Assembly: GCF_935822925.1 (NCBI RefSeq)
Contig: NZ_CAKXZS010000010.1
Location: 66,281-130,280 of the forward strand
Direction: 5' to 3'
Source of the DNA: Mesorhizobium ventifaucium
GTDB lineage: Bacteria > Pseudomonadota > Alphaproteobacteria > Rhizobiales > Rhizobiaceae
DNA: 64,000 nt
Shown here: piece by piece, positions 40,460-48,335 of the stretch
Layout of the letters: each line of letters begins with the position of its first letter
How positions within the stretch are numbered: position 1 is the first letter of the stretch
Position numbers and translations under genes: made by a program
The notes under the pieces: model-generated
Databases searched by the model: none
The model's input: only the letters and a program-made list of their open reading frames with translations
What the model was told of the DNA's origin: nothing

Positions 40460-41211
40460 GACGAGAACCGCATGTGCTTGTCATAGGCGGATCGGATTCC
40501 AGCGGGGGTGCTGGAATAGCACGCGACATCGAGACGATCTCTGCCATTGGCGTGCGCACCTGTCTCGCCGTCACAGCGCTGACGGTGCAGACGCACGACA
40601 TCGTAATGGAAATCCATCATTCGCCACCCAGCTTAGTGGCCGATCAGATATGTGCCGCGCTGCAGGCCAACGAAGTGGCCACGATCAAGATCGGCATGCT
40701 CGGAACGGCCGAGACCATCGTTGCCGTTGCGGCGGTGCTGCGTGAAAATCCGCAAGTGCCGGCAGTTCTCGACCCTGTGCTGGCCTCCACCTCAGGCCGC
40801 GCACTTCTGGAAGCAGGCGCTATCGCTGCCATGAAGCGCGATCTGATGCCGCTTTGCTGCATTGTCACGCCCAACCTCCCTGAACTGGCGCTCCTTACTG
40901 GCTCCGAAATGGCGGTGGATGAGGACGAAGTGCTCCAACAAGGACAAAGATTGCTGGCCGCCTGCCCTCAAGCCCTGCTGATCAAGGGTGGGCATGCGTC
41001 GGGACCCCGATCGACCGATATTCTGTTACGCTCCGGTCATGAACCCACCCGCTTCGAAGCACCGCGCGTTGCCACAACGATGCGCGGAACAGGTTGCATG
41101 CTGGCCAGCGCGATTGCGGCGCATCTGGCGAAGGCGAAGCCGCTCGAAGACAGCGTGAGCGAAGGCAAGCGGCTTGTTTTCGAGAGGCTGCAGAAGAAAG
41201 CAGCCACGTGA
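40450..41211 (+). CDS. thiD: HMP/HMP-P kinase ThiD
   Basis: A 253-residue ribokinase-fold enzyme that phosphorylates HMP phosphate to the pyrophosphate used by ThiE. Motifs: VLVIGGSDSSGGAGIARDIE, VTALTVQTHD, VLDPVLASTSG, TPNLPELALL, LLIKGGHA and the anion hole TTMRGTGCMLASAIAAHLA. ATG 40450 or ATG 40456 (ATGA overlap with thiE) can start it. Last gene of the thi operon. Confidence 0.92.
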   Translation: MAMRREPHVLVIGGSDSSGGAGIARDIETISAIGVRTCLAVTALTVQTHDIVMEIHHSPPSLVADQICAALQANEVATIKIGMLGTAETIVAVAAVLRENPQVPAVLDPVLASTSGRALLEAGAIAAMKRDLMPLCCIVTPNLPELALLTGSEMAVDEDEVLQQGQRLLAACPQALLIKGGHASGPRSTDILLRSGHEPTRFEAPRVATTMRGTGCMLASAIAAHLAKAKPLEDSVSEGKRLVFERLQKKAAT

Positions 41212-41601
41212 CAGCGGCTCACTCCAATGTGCACCAGGATTCGGTTGACCTAATCAGTATCCCTGGGCGTTACCGAGGTGGGCGTGTGGGGTGATCACCT
41301 TCACCGAGCGCTGTCGATCTCATTTTCAGATCGACAGGTTTGCCCCCGTGCCCCGGCGACCTCGGCGATCGTGGCAAGCCGGCGAAGCATATCTGCTGTA
41401 TACCAGAACACTTCAACGCCACTGCTCTCCGGTGATCATGGAGGTTACGTGAACTACTATCATTCGGATCTTTCTGGTGGAGGAAGTCCTCGTCGGCAAC
41501 GGCATGGTCGTCATCCAGCGACGCCTCTCGTCCCACCCACTCTTCCGAGCGGAATGGCACCGACGCCGCAGATTGTTCAGTGCCGCTCCTCCACCTCAAA
41601 C
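41212..41601. other. Intergenic region after the thi operon
   Basis: About 390 bp between thiD and the 3' end of the effector gene, both converging here. It holds the hairpin at 41311-41337. Open frames near 41450-41600 have no family match that I recognise. Confidence 0.45.
41311..41337. terminator. Hairpin between convergent genes
   Basis: A perfect 10-bp stem (CTGTCGATCT / AGATCGACAG) with a 7-base loop, 100 bp after thiD. No strong T-run follows on either side, so it is only a candidate terminator for the thi operon. Confidence 0.45.
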
Positions 41602-44600
41602 TTATCTTTTGTGTTCAGGGAGCCACGGCGCCTGGGTTGGCTGATGAACACCGTCCGTTCGCGCATGTGAGGTCGAATTAAATCTCGGCGAAGAGGAGGC
41701 AGGCTCATCATCCAACAGTCGCCGGAGTTCCGCTGGGTCGAATGCCGTCATTGGTGGGGAGGCGGGTTCATCATTCAACAGCTGCCGGAATTCCGCTGGG
41801 TCGAACGCCATCATTGGTGGGGAGGCAGGCTCATCATCCAACAGTCGCCGGAGTTCCGCTGGGTCGAATGCCATCATTGGTGGGGAGGCGGGTTCATCAT
41901 ACAACAGCTGCCGGAGTTCCGCTGGGTCGAATGCCATCATTGGTGGGGAAGCGGGTTCGCCATTCAACAGCTGCAGAGACTCCTCCTCGTGCGGCAAGCG
42001 CCCGCTCAGCCGGACTTGCAGCGCCTGCCGATCGGCGACGAGGTTGTCGAGTTGCATCGGCTCGTGGTCCGGCCGCTGCCCATCCACCAATCGTCCAAGC
42101 AGAGCCCGCGTGCCGTCCAGCACAAACACGCCGCAATCATTATCGTTCGGCTGTCGGGGCATGCGGGCTGGCGCCAAGGTTGCGTTCAGAAGTGTTGCGA
42201 GCCGTTTTGCAGGCACGCTGTTGTATCCCTCTGGCTGGAGGGAGTCGTAGTGATAGGCGACCCGCCTTTCTGGGTTGCGGCGATCAACGAGCAGCAGCGA
42301 CCAATGGGTGCCCTTAATAGTAGGAGTGCCATTGTTCAATGGAACGAACAGGAAGTCGGCTGGGGCGTCATTTCGGCTATAAATGGACTGCAATATGACT
42401 CGCGCGTTTTGCGGCTCGGTGTGACGCAGTAGATGCGATACCGACGGGTCCACCAGCCGTGTCCGGGCGGCGAGCGCCGGATCTATCGCCTGCAGCTGCT
42501 CCCCCAGCAAATGGTAATCCCTCTGGATATGGGCGTCACTCAGCCACTCGTCGGCCCACAGCACCGACCCGTTGGGGACATTGGACGAGGCTGTCGGATT
42601 CAACGCCCCGATCTGGGCATCGGAGGAGGTGGTGGTTAGCCCGGTCAGATCAACCACTGGAAGACCGCGGTAGGTGACTGCCAGCCTGGCGGTTGATCGC
42701 GAGGCAGGTTCGGAAACCGTTGCCGGTGCCGCTGCCGCAGCTTCACTCATCGGCGAAAGCCGACCGCGATTGATGAGACGAACGCCGATCCCGCTAGTCT
42801 CCGCTTGCAGGCTTGGGATGTATTCGGACTCTCTCCCCCGCACGACGGGCTGCCCTTCCAATGGCAATGCGCCCACTTGGTAGGTGGAGGGCTGCATCGG
42901 CATGCGACCGCCTGAATTGCCGATCTCGCTCAGCTGCTGCTGAATGGCGACGGCTGGCGGCGTATTCAGGGTCCTCTGCCGCTTCGCTGGCCTCAACAGC
43001 GCTGTGGAATGTTCATTGTTGATGATGAGCCACTCGGCCGGCAGGAGGTTGCCCCTGTCAACCGCGCCAGGCGAGCGCCCAATCTGCTCTTCGCTGATCG
43101 CTAACAACGGCCGGGCGGCAGCCTGAACCCCAGCCTGCCGAGAGCCGGCTGCTCCGAAAGCACCCGCCCCGTTGCTGTTGAGGTTATCCCGTCCAGTGGG
43201 CAACTTCCCTGGAGCGATGAAAAATGACGCGGCTGGTTGATTATCCTGCTGTCCCTGAAGCTCCTTTGGCCAACTGCCAGCTTCCTGCGACGCGCTGTGC
43301 TGCGCAATCGCCTCGCCGACCCGCCTCGGCTCCATCAGTGCCGCGTCCTCGGGATCAGGAACGGGAGGAATATGGCGCTCGAGCTCCATCGCTTTAACGC
43401 CGGCGTGCGATTTTCGGAGATAGGCCAGTGCGGAACCGATCCTTGGATCACCACCGGCGTCCTCCTTGTAGCCCTTGACATCTCCATCCAACGCCTTACC
43501 GGAAAGCCGACCAGCAATGCCCTTCTTGTTGTTTTGACGCAGGTAGTCACTGAAGCTCCTAAGAGCAGCTGCATTCCTCGTGCCGGTCTCTGTCGCTGCT
43601 TCGTTTCTGTACTCATCGATGAGAGCCGCGTCCTGAGGATACGGAGTCAATTTAGCGCGGCCTGCGATCGGCACGATTCCGCCCGTCGACTGCGAGGTCC
43701 GGAGATGATCTATTGCCGTAAGGAGTCTCGCGGGATGACCCTTTCCGATGAACTCGCGCGCATCATGGGTCAGCGACTGCTTGTCGAGCCGATCCTTCAT
43801 GGGATCTATGTTGTTTGCGAGGAGCCACTGGCCAAAGCGGAGAAGAATATTTACGTTGTTCTTGGCGGTGCCCTCGGTGGCCCCACCTTTGATAAGGGCG
43901 TCGTTAAGCCCCAAAATCAGCGGAGCATCCTCGGGATGAAGAGGCTGGTTCCTGCCAAGCCGAGCTGGCTGAGCCGGCTGCGGCGCCGAAGACGACGGGC
44001 CGGCTTCGTCCATAAGCTCCAAACGCACATCCTGGTCTGCCGCAGCAAGCTCCTTTGGCCAATTGCCAGCTTTCTGCGACGCGCTGTGCTGCGCAATCGC
44101 CTCGCCGACCCGCCTCGGCTCCATCAGTGCCGCGTCCTCGGGATCAGGAACGGGAGGAATATGGCGCTCGAGCTGCATCGCTTTAGCGCCGGCGTGCGAT
44201 TTTCGGAGATGAGCCAGTGCGGAACCGATCTTTGGATCACCACCGGCGTCCTCCTTGTAGCCCTTGACATCTCCATCCAACGCCTTACCGGAAAGCCGAC
44301 CAGCAATGCCCTTCTTGTTGTTTTGACGCAGGTAGTCACCGAAGCTCCTAAGAGCAGTTGCATTCCTCCTGCCGGTCTCTGTCGCTGCTTCGTTTCTGTA
44401 CTCGTTGATGAGAGCCGCGTCCTCCGGATAAGGAGTGAACTCAGCGCGGCCTCCGATCGGCACAATTCCGCCCGTCGACTGCGAGGTCCGAAGATGACCT
44501 ATTGCCGTAAGCAGCCTCGAGGGATCACCCTTTCCGATGAACTCGCGCGCATCATCGGTCAGCGACTGCTTGTCGAGCCGATCCTTGATGGGATCTTTGT

Positions 44601-44946
44601 TGTTTGCGAACAGCCACTGGCCAAAGCTGAGAAGAATACTTACATTGTTCTTGGCAGTGTGCTCGGAGGCGTTGCCCTTGATGAGGGCCTCTTCAAGGCT
44701 GAGGATAAAGTCTTCATCCCTGATATGAAGAGGATGCTTGCTGAGCCTTCTCAAAAATTTAGTTGACTGGGCCGGCTGCGGCGCCGAGCCGGCCGGCATT
44801 GCTCCACCACCCCGACCTGAATTGGCGATCTCGCTCAGTTGCCGCTCAAACGCCGCCGCAGCTGCGGGCGGAGCGGCACGCGAGCTATCTTGCAAGCCGG
44901 CCCTGTTCGATTGTCCGTGCACCCGCTTGGTTGAGGTGAAATCCAT
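41602..44946 (-). CDS. Type III effector, C48 SUMO/ubiquitin-like protease with repeats (NopD/Bel2-5-like)
   Basis: A 1114-residue protein behind a tts box. The leader up to about residue 60 is Ser/Ala-rich, as expected for a T3SS signal. Residues about 76-300 and 339-563 are two near-identical copies (TAKNNV.ILL.FGQWL, RLLTAI.HLRTSQSTGG, YLRQNNKKGIAGRLSG). A basic PAKRQR (about 653-658) may be a nuclear localisation signal. Residues about 810-960 form a C48 peptidase domain: catalytic His in GTHWSLLLVD (about 880), Asp in AYHYDSLQ (about 900), Gln and Cys in RQPNDNDCGVFVLD (about 937). Five 21-residue repeats (SPPMMAFDPAELRRLLDDEP type) follow. It should cleave SUMO or a similar conjugate in plant nuclei. 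Closest known types: NopD, Bel2-5 and Mlr6316; exact orthology is inference. Confidence 0.85.
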   Translation of the reverse strand: MDFTSTKRVHGQSNRAGLQDSSRAAPPAAAAAFERQLSEIANSGRGGGAMPAGSAPQPAQSTKFLRRLSKHPLHIRDEDFILSLEEALIKGNASEHTAKNNVSILLSFGQWLFANNKDPIKDRLDKQSLTDDAREFIGKGDPSRLLTAIGHLRTSQSTGGIVPIGGRAEFTPYPEDAALINEYRNEAATETGRRNATALRSFGDYLRQNNKKGIAGRLSGKALDGDVKGYKEDAGGDPKIGSALAHLRKSHAGAKAMQLERHIPPVPDPEDAALMEPRRVGEAIAQHSASQKAGNWPKELAAADQDVRLELMDEAGPSSSAPQPAQPARLGRNQPLHPEDAPLILGLNDALIKGGATEGTAKNNVNILLRFGQWLLANNIDPMKDRLDKQSLTHDAREFIGKGHPARLLTAIDHLRTSQSTGGIVPIAGRAKLTPYPQDAALIDEYRNEAATETGTRNAAALRSFSDYLRQNNKKGIAGRLSGKALDGDVKGYKEDAGGDPRIGSALAYLRKSHAGVKAMELERHIPPVPDPEDAALMEPRRVGEAIAQHSASQEAGSWPKELQGQQDNQPAASFFIAPGKLPTGRDNLNSNGAGAFGAAGSRQAGVQAAARPLLAISEEQIGRSPGAVDRGNLLPAEWLIINNEHSTALLRPAKRQRTLNTPPAVAIQQQLSEIGNSGGRMPMQPSTYQVGALPLEGQPVVRGRESEYIPSLQAETSGIGVRLINRGRLSPMSEAAAAAPATVSEPASRSTARLAVTYRGLPVVDLTGLTTTSSDAQIGALNPTASSNVPNGSVLWADEWLSDAHIQRDYHLLGEQLQAIDPALAARTRLVDPSVSHLLRHTEPQNARVILQSIYSRNDAPADFLFVPLNNGTPTIKGTHWSLLLVDRRNPERRVAYHYDSLQPEGYNSVPAKRLATLLNATLAPARMPRQPNDNDCGVFVLDGTRALLGRLVDGQRPDHEPMQLDNLVADRQALQVRLSGRLPHEEESLQLLNGEPASPPMMAFDPAELRQLLYDEPASPPMMAFDPAELRRLLDDEPASPPMMAFDPAEFRQLLNDEPASPPMTAFDPAELRRLLDDEPASSSPRFNSTSHARTDGVHQPTQAPWLPEHKR
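41702..41975 (-). repeat. 63-bp tandem repeat array in the effector gene
   Basis: Unit starts at 41702, 41765, 41828, 41891 and 41954 (the fifth partial), exact 63-bp period, encoding 21-residue units around FDPAELRRLLDDEPASPPMM. Units differ by a few bases and alternate in pairs (Q/R before LL), which suggests duplication of a two-unit block. Confidence 0.93.
43259..44719 (-). repeat. Two direct repeats of about 670 bp in the effector gene
   Basis: The copies at about 43259-43930 and 44048-44719 are offset by exactly 789 bp (263 codons), with high identity by eye over long runs, for example CTGCGACGCGCTGTGCTGCG in both. They encode the duplicated N-terminal module of the effector. The frame is kept in both. 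Confidence 0.92.
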
Positions 44947-44993
44947 CCGTTCTCACTTTTAGCATATAAGCCCGTTTGAAGCTGGGCTTGGAT

Positions 44994-45025
44994 CTGACAC
45001 AGGAGGCTGTCGAGAACCTGACGAC
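44994..45025 (-). promoter_or_regulatory. tts box of the C48 effector gene
   Basis: On the minus strand: GTCGTCAGGTTCTCGACAGC followed by CTCCTGTGTCAG. It keeps the tts core GTCAG-N-TTCTCGA-N-AGC and the distal CAG. It lies 47 bp upstream of the effector ATG, so TtsI should activate this gene directly. Confidence 0.8.
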
Positions 45026-46549
45026 AACCTGCTCGCCAAGATCTGTTGCAAAGTTTTCGGGACCAGAGGCATGGCCTTCGGTGTTTCGCCGGAGAGTTCA
45101 GATGTTCAAGGGCCGCCGTTTCGACCAGTGCCTCGTCCTGCTTTGCGTTCGCTGGTGCAATCCGAGGTGGGGCTGGGACGTCTTTCCCCGCTTCTTCTTC
45201 TCTGAACCCGCGCTGTTCGGCCTCGGTCGAATGCTGCCCATCCTCGCCTCAGCGCTCGGCTTTCTCCTCGACGCTGCTCGCTTTCGCGCGCGTTTCCGTC
45301 TCGCCGCTGCCGTCGCGCGTCTCATACCGGCTGCTGCGCTCCATCGCGCTGATTGTGCATCTGCTCGTCATCAACAATCTCGCCTATCTGTATCCGACTA
45401 TCGATGTAGGCGTGCCGTCTAGCTGCCTGCTGTCCGCGCGGGACCTGCTTATAGAACTCGTGCCGAAGCGCTACGCGCACGTTGCGCGGCGACCTGCGGG
45501 AGGGCGAGCGGGCGACGAAATTCGGGGGCCATTAACTGCGCGCTGGCCTCTCGCCTCATCAGCAACGTTCTGGATGGGCGTGCAATGCGCCGGTGCCGAT
45601 CGGTACCGTGCAGCTTACAAGGGGCACGAGTCGAGGACCTCACCAAAAACCGGCGTCGGCTTGCTTTTTGAGGTCGTTGCACCGACGGGGTTGGTTCGAT
45701 CCGACGCTGACCTGTGTGATTGGGGGGCTTGGGTACGAGCCGGTGCCGGACCGAACCGTCTGAGACAACGACGGTTATCTCTCGGCACATTGGGGCATGG
45801 GCTCGGGTAAAGTGCGGCGAACAACGTGTCAGAATATCACCAATCCGACGCCCGCTCGCAAACGTGATTGGAATAGCGCATGCTGTGGCGGCGTTGCCAA
45901 TCGCCCAGGTGTCGCAGGGATGGCTACAAGTAGAAGCGGTCAACGATTGCACTCGATGGGTCAGGCGGACCTGATTTTAGGCTGAAACCAGGGAGGGGTC
46001 GTCCGCCTGTTTTGCTGGCACGCTAACCGCGCGCCGATTGACCTGGGGATCGATCGAATCGCCGAGCGCGGCCGCTCGCTGGCGTCAGTGCCGGCCAGCA
46101 TCCATCTGCTCTGCGCGCCCGGCGCATCATCCGGAAGGACTGCGGAGAAGGGAAGCTGACAAAGTGCAGATCACCTGACGCGCCACAGCGTGCGAGCTCC
46201 GGGATTCCGGTGATGTCATGGTCAGCTGTAGCCAAGTCAAGCTCAGTTATGAAGCAGGCACATCGATATTGCGCCACAGCATAGGGGTTGCTGAGCATCT
46301 GCGCCTAGCACGGACAGAACCATCTTTAGGAACGTTACCGGGGCAAGAATGCAGTACGTACCGCGTGCTCTAAAAAAGGTATTCTAAACAGAGTGATGGG
46401 GCAGCCCCGCTACGGAAATCTTGTCCTAGTCCGTTTGAGCATCGACTCTTCAGATGGACCGGCTGGGTACCCGGCGCGGCCTGCACCCATCGAGGCCGCC
46501 AACCGCTGAGCAGAAAACCAGGCCTACGCTTTCCGGGACGGCGGACCTC
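45026..46549. other. Gene-poor debris region
   Basis: About 1.5 kb with no intact gene. It contains an IS6-type transposase scrap (45102-45165), a 30-bp scrap matching thiC (about 45588-45612), and an inverted repeat CAGGCGGAC (45962-45970) / GTCCGCCTG (46001-46009) of unknown meaning. Long open frames on both strands are unsupported. The region looks like accumulated fragments. Confidence 0.55.
45102..45165 (+). pseudogene. IS6-family transposase N-terminal scrap
   Basis: The frame from ATG 45102 reads MFKGRRFDQCLVLLCVRW, very like the start of IS6/IS26-type transposases (FKGRxFDxxVILLCVRWY). After NPRW the similarity ends abruptly. Only about 20 codons remain. Confidence 0.45.
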
Positions 46550-46579
46550 GTCAGCCTCTCGAAAGCTTGCCTGAGTAGG
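46550..46579 (+). promoter_or_regulatory. Orphan tts box
   Basis: GTCAGCCTCTCGAAAGCTTG then CCTGAGTAG: GTCAG, CTCTCGAAAGCT and the distal CTGAG all fit the tts consensus. No intact effector gene follows. A 72-codon GTG frame at 46612 is unconvincing, while another frame (46640-46905) reads protein-like (LSSTGERWLDDSGRAA, RQPLQNLLRADVGINP) but is cut by a stop at about 46768. Confidence 0.78.
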
Positions 46580-46611
46580 TCGCTCATCTGATCTGTGAAC
46601 GTGAGGCTAGC

Positions 46612-46905
46612 GTGAACCGGCACAAACTTAACATTCATTGTAATAGCCTGGCAGCAGGTACAGCACCCCGTATCGCAAGAGCAAGCGGACGGGCAGGGCA
46701 AGACGGCTTTGAGCAGCACTGGGGAGCGCTGGCTGGACGATTCTGGACGGGCAGCGGCCGGACAATGAGCCGCTGCCACTCGACAACCCCTTGCCGATCG
46801 GCAGCCGCTGCAAAACCTGCTGAGGGCTGATGTCGGCATCAACCCTAAGCCTCAGGTCGCTAGATTAAGACTGGATGAGATTATCGCCGTTCGACTTCCA
46901 GGGTA
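46612..46905 (+). pseudogene. Probable remnant of a T3SS effector gene
   Basis: Downstream of the orphan tts box the third reading frame shows two protein-like stretches, TALSSTGERWLDDSGRAAAG and RQPLQNLLRADVGINPKPQV, separated by one stop, and a final stop near 46903. No start codon with a ribosome site opens this frame. I do not recognise the effector family; the call rests on the tts box and residual coding character. Confidence 0.35.
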
Positions 46906-47250
46906 GCGGACGCGGGCCTTCGGCTGCACATCGGGAAGACGGTCAACGGCCTGGAAGAGGGCCGTGCGCTGTGTGCTGCGCAGTCGCCCTACTTCGCGGA
47001 AGCCCAGCCGACCCCTCATCGCATGTCGCCCTTGCGTCAACCGATGGTGCTAGGCCTCAAACGCTGCAGACCGGCAGCGCCGACCGACAGCCGCGAGACG
47101 TCTCGGTGACGGTTCCCGCCGCGCTCAGATTGCGGCAGCCAGATCAGTGTCCAATCCGCCGCGCTCGAGCTCTGATGACCGAACGCAAGCTCCAAGCTGC
47201 GGTACCAAAGCATCAGCCTCACAGTGCGACCTGGGGTGAATATGCGGGCC
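46906..47250. other. Gene-free stretch before the nod box
   Basis: No gene supported on either strand. Short frames are GC-driven. It leads directly into the nod box at 47251. Confidence 0.5.
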
Positions 47251-47299
47251 CATCCAGGATGTGGATGCTTATGATCCGAACAATCGATTTGTTCAAGTC
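47251..47299 (+). promoter_or_regulatory. nod box (NodD binding site) upstream of ttsI
   Basis: Conserved blocks in correct spacing: ATCCA (47252-47256), GATG (47263-47266), then ATC-C-GAACAATCGATTT (47274-47290) and CAAGTC. This matches the NodD-binding consensus ATCCA...GATG...ATCNAAACAATCNATTT. In NGR234 and Bradyrhizobium a nod box likewise drives ttsI. The ttsI ATG is about 340 bp downstream. Confidence 0.85.
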
Positions 47300-47325
47300 G
47301 CTTGTCGAAAGCTAACCCCTGCGAG
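47295..47325 (+). promoter_or_regulatory. tts box abutting the nod box
   Basis: AAGTCGCTTGTCGAAAGCTA then ACCCCTGCGAG: the core CTTGTCGAAAGCTAACCCCT is a near-perfect tts consensus; only the leading GTCAG reads GTCGC. It overlaps the last bases of the nod box. As ttsI is the next gene, TtsI may regulate its own transcription. Confidence 0.78.
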
Positions 47326-47637
47326 CCATGGAATCGTGGGCTTTGGAGGGCGACGCTGGCCTGGCGAATGCAGGGGGCCGCACATAGGCAGGATCGATGC
47401 GCAGACGAATTGAAGTCAGAGTGGGTGGCATCTTTGGCTGCCAAACAAAGTATCAGCCCATCAACACGTCTTCACAGGTTCTACCCCGCCTACCGCCTAC
47501 TGCAGGCGTGCAATTCGCATGACCCTGCCGATTAGCCGTCCCAAAGAGGATTACGAACCCTGCGATGAGTTGCGCGATTTCTGCTGTCGCCGTCTCAATA
47601 GTCTCGGTGACCTGTCCTACCATTGATAGGAGATGAA

Positions 47638-48309
47638 ATGCGAACGCTATTCGTTGACCACCATGCGGATCTTACGCGAGCCGTGGGAGTTGCTCTCGGG
47701 GATAGCGGTTTCGCTGTTGATATCGTTCGCACACTGGAACAGGCATCGAGTGCATTTTCTTGCGCCAGCTATGAAGTTCTCCTGCTGGAGCTGGCTCTGC
47801 CGGATGGCAATGGCTTGGATTGGCTGAAGCAGCTAAGGAGTGAGGGACATTCAGTTCCTGCTCTCGTTCTGAGTGACGTCGACGATCTTGAGAAGCGAAT
47901 TGCGATTTTCAACGGTGGCGCGGACGATTTTCTGCTCAAGCCCGTGTGTACCAATGAGCTCATTGCCAGAATGAGAGCCGTTCTGCGGCGGTCGGTGCAG
48001 ATGACCGACCCCATCATTGTATTTGGCAATCTCCACTTCGATCCAATCGGCCGACAGGTTTCCGTTGCTGGTCATCCGCTGACGGTCGCACGCCGTGAAC
48101 TGTGTATTCTAGAGCATCTGCTCAACCGTGCTGGCCGCATCGTGCCGCGTTCGCAGTTGGAAGATCACCTATATTCATTCAACGATGAAGTATCTGCCAA
48201 CGCTCTTGAAGTCGGAATCTATCGCTTACGTGGATACCTAAGCAGGTCAGGCGCAACACCACGGATAAAAACCGTGCGCGGCATTGGTTACATTCTCGAA
48301 TGTGACTAG
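47638..48309 (+). CDS. ttsI: T3SS regulator TtsI (OmpR-type response regulator)
   Basis: A 223-residue protein: receiver domain (about 1-115) and OmpR-type winged helix (about 125-220, HPLTVARRELCILEHLLNRA and TVRGIGYILE). The usual phospho-acceptor Asp is Glu (E51 in LLLELALPDG) and the acidic pocket near residue 7 reads FVDHH, so it is probably active without phosphorylation, as known for rhizobial TtsI. ATG 47638 follows AGGAG by five bases; TTG 47623 is a weaker option. It binds tts boxes and activates all T3SS operons here. Confidence 0.93.
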   Translation: MRTLFVDHHADLTRAVGVALGDSGFAVDIVRTLEQASSAFSCASYEVLLLELALPDGNGLDWLKQLRSEGHSVPALVLSDVDDLEKRIAIFNGGADDFLLKPVCTNELIARMRAVLRRSVQMTDPIIVFGNLHFDPIGRQVSVAGHPLTVARRELCILEHLLNRAGRIVPRSQLEDHLYSFNDEVSANALEVGIYRLRGYLSRSGATPRIKTVRGIGYILECD

Positions 48310-48335
48310 CGCGACAGCCGTATAGTTGGCCGAAT

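Noticed and set aside
43237..44766. A 509-codon plus-strand frame with an internal duplication
   Set aside because: Antisense to the effector gene; its repeats are simply the reverse of the effector's duplicated module.
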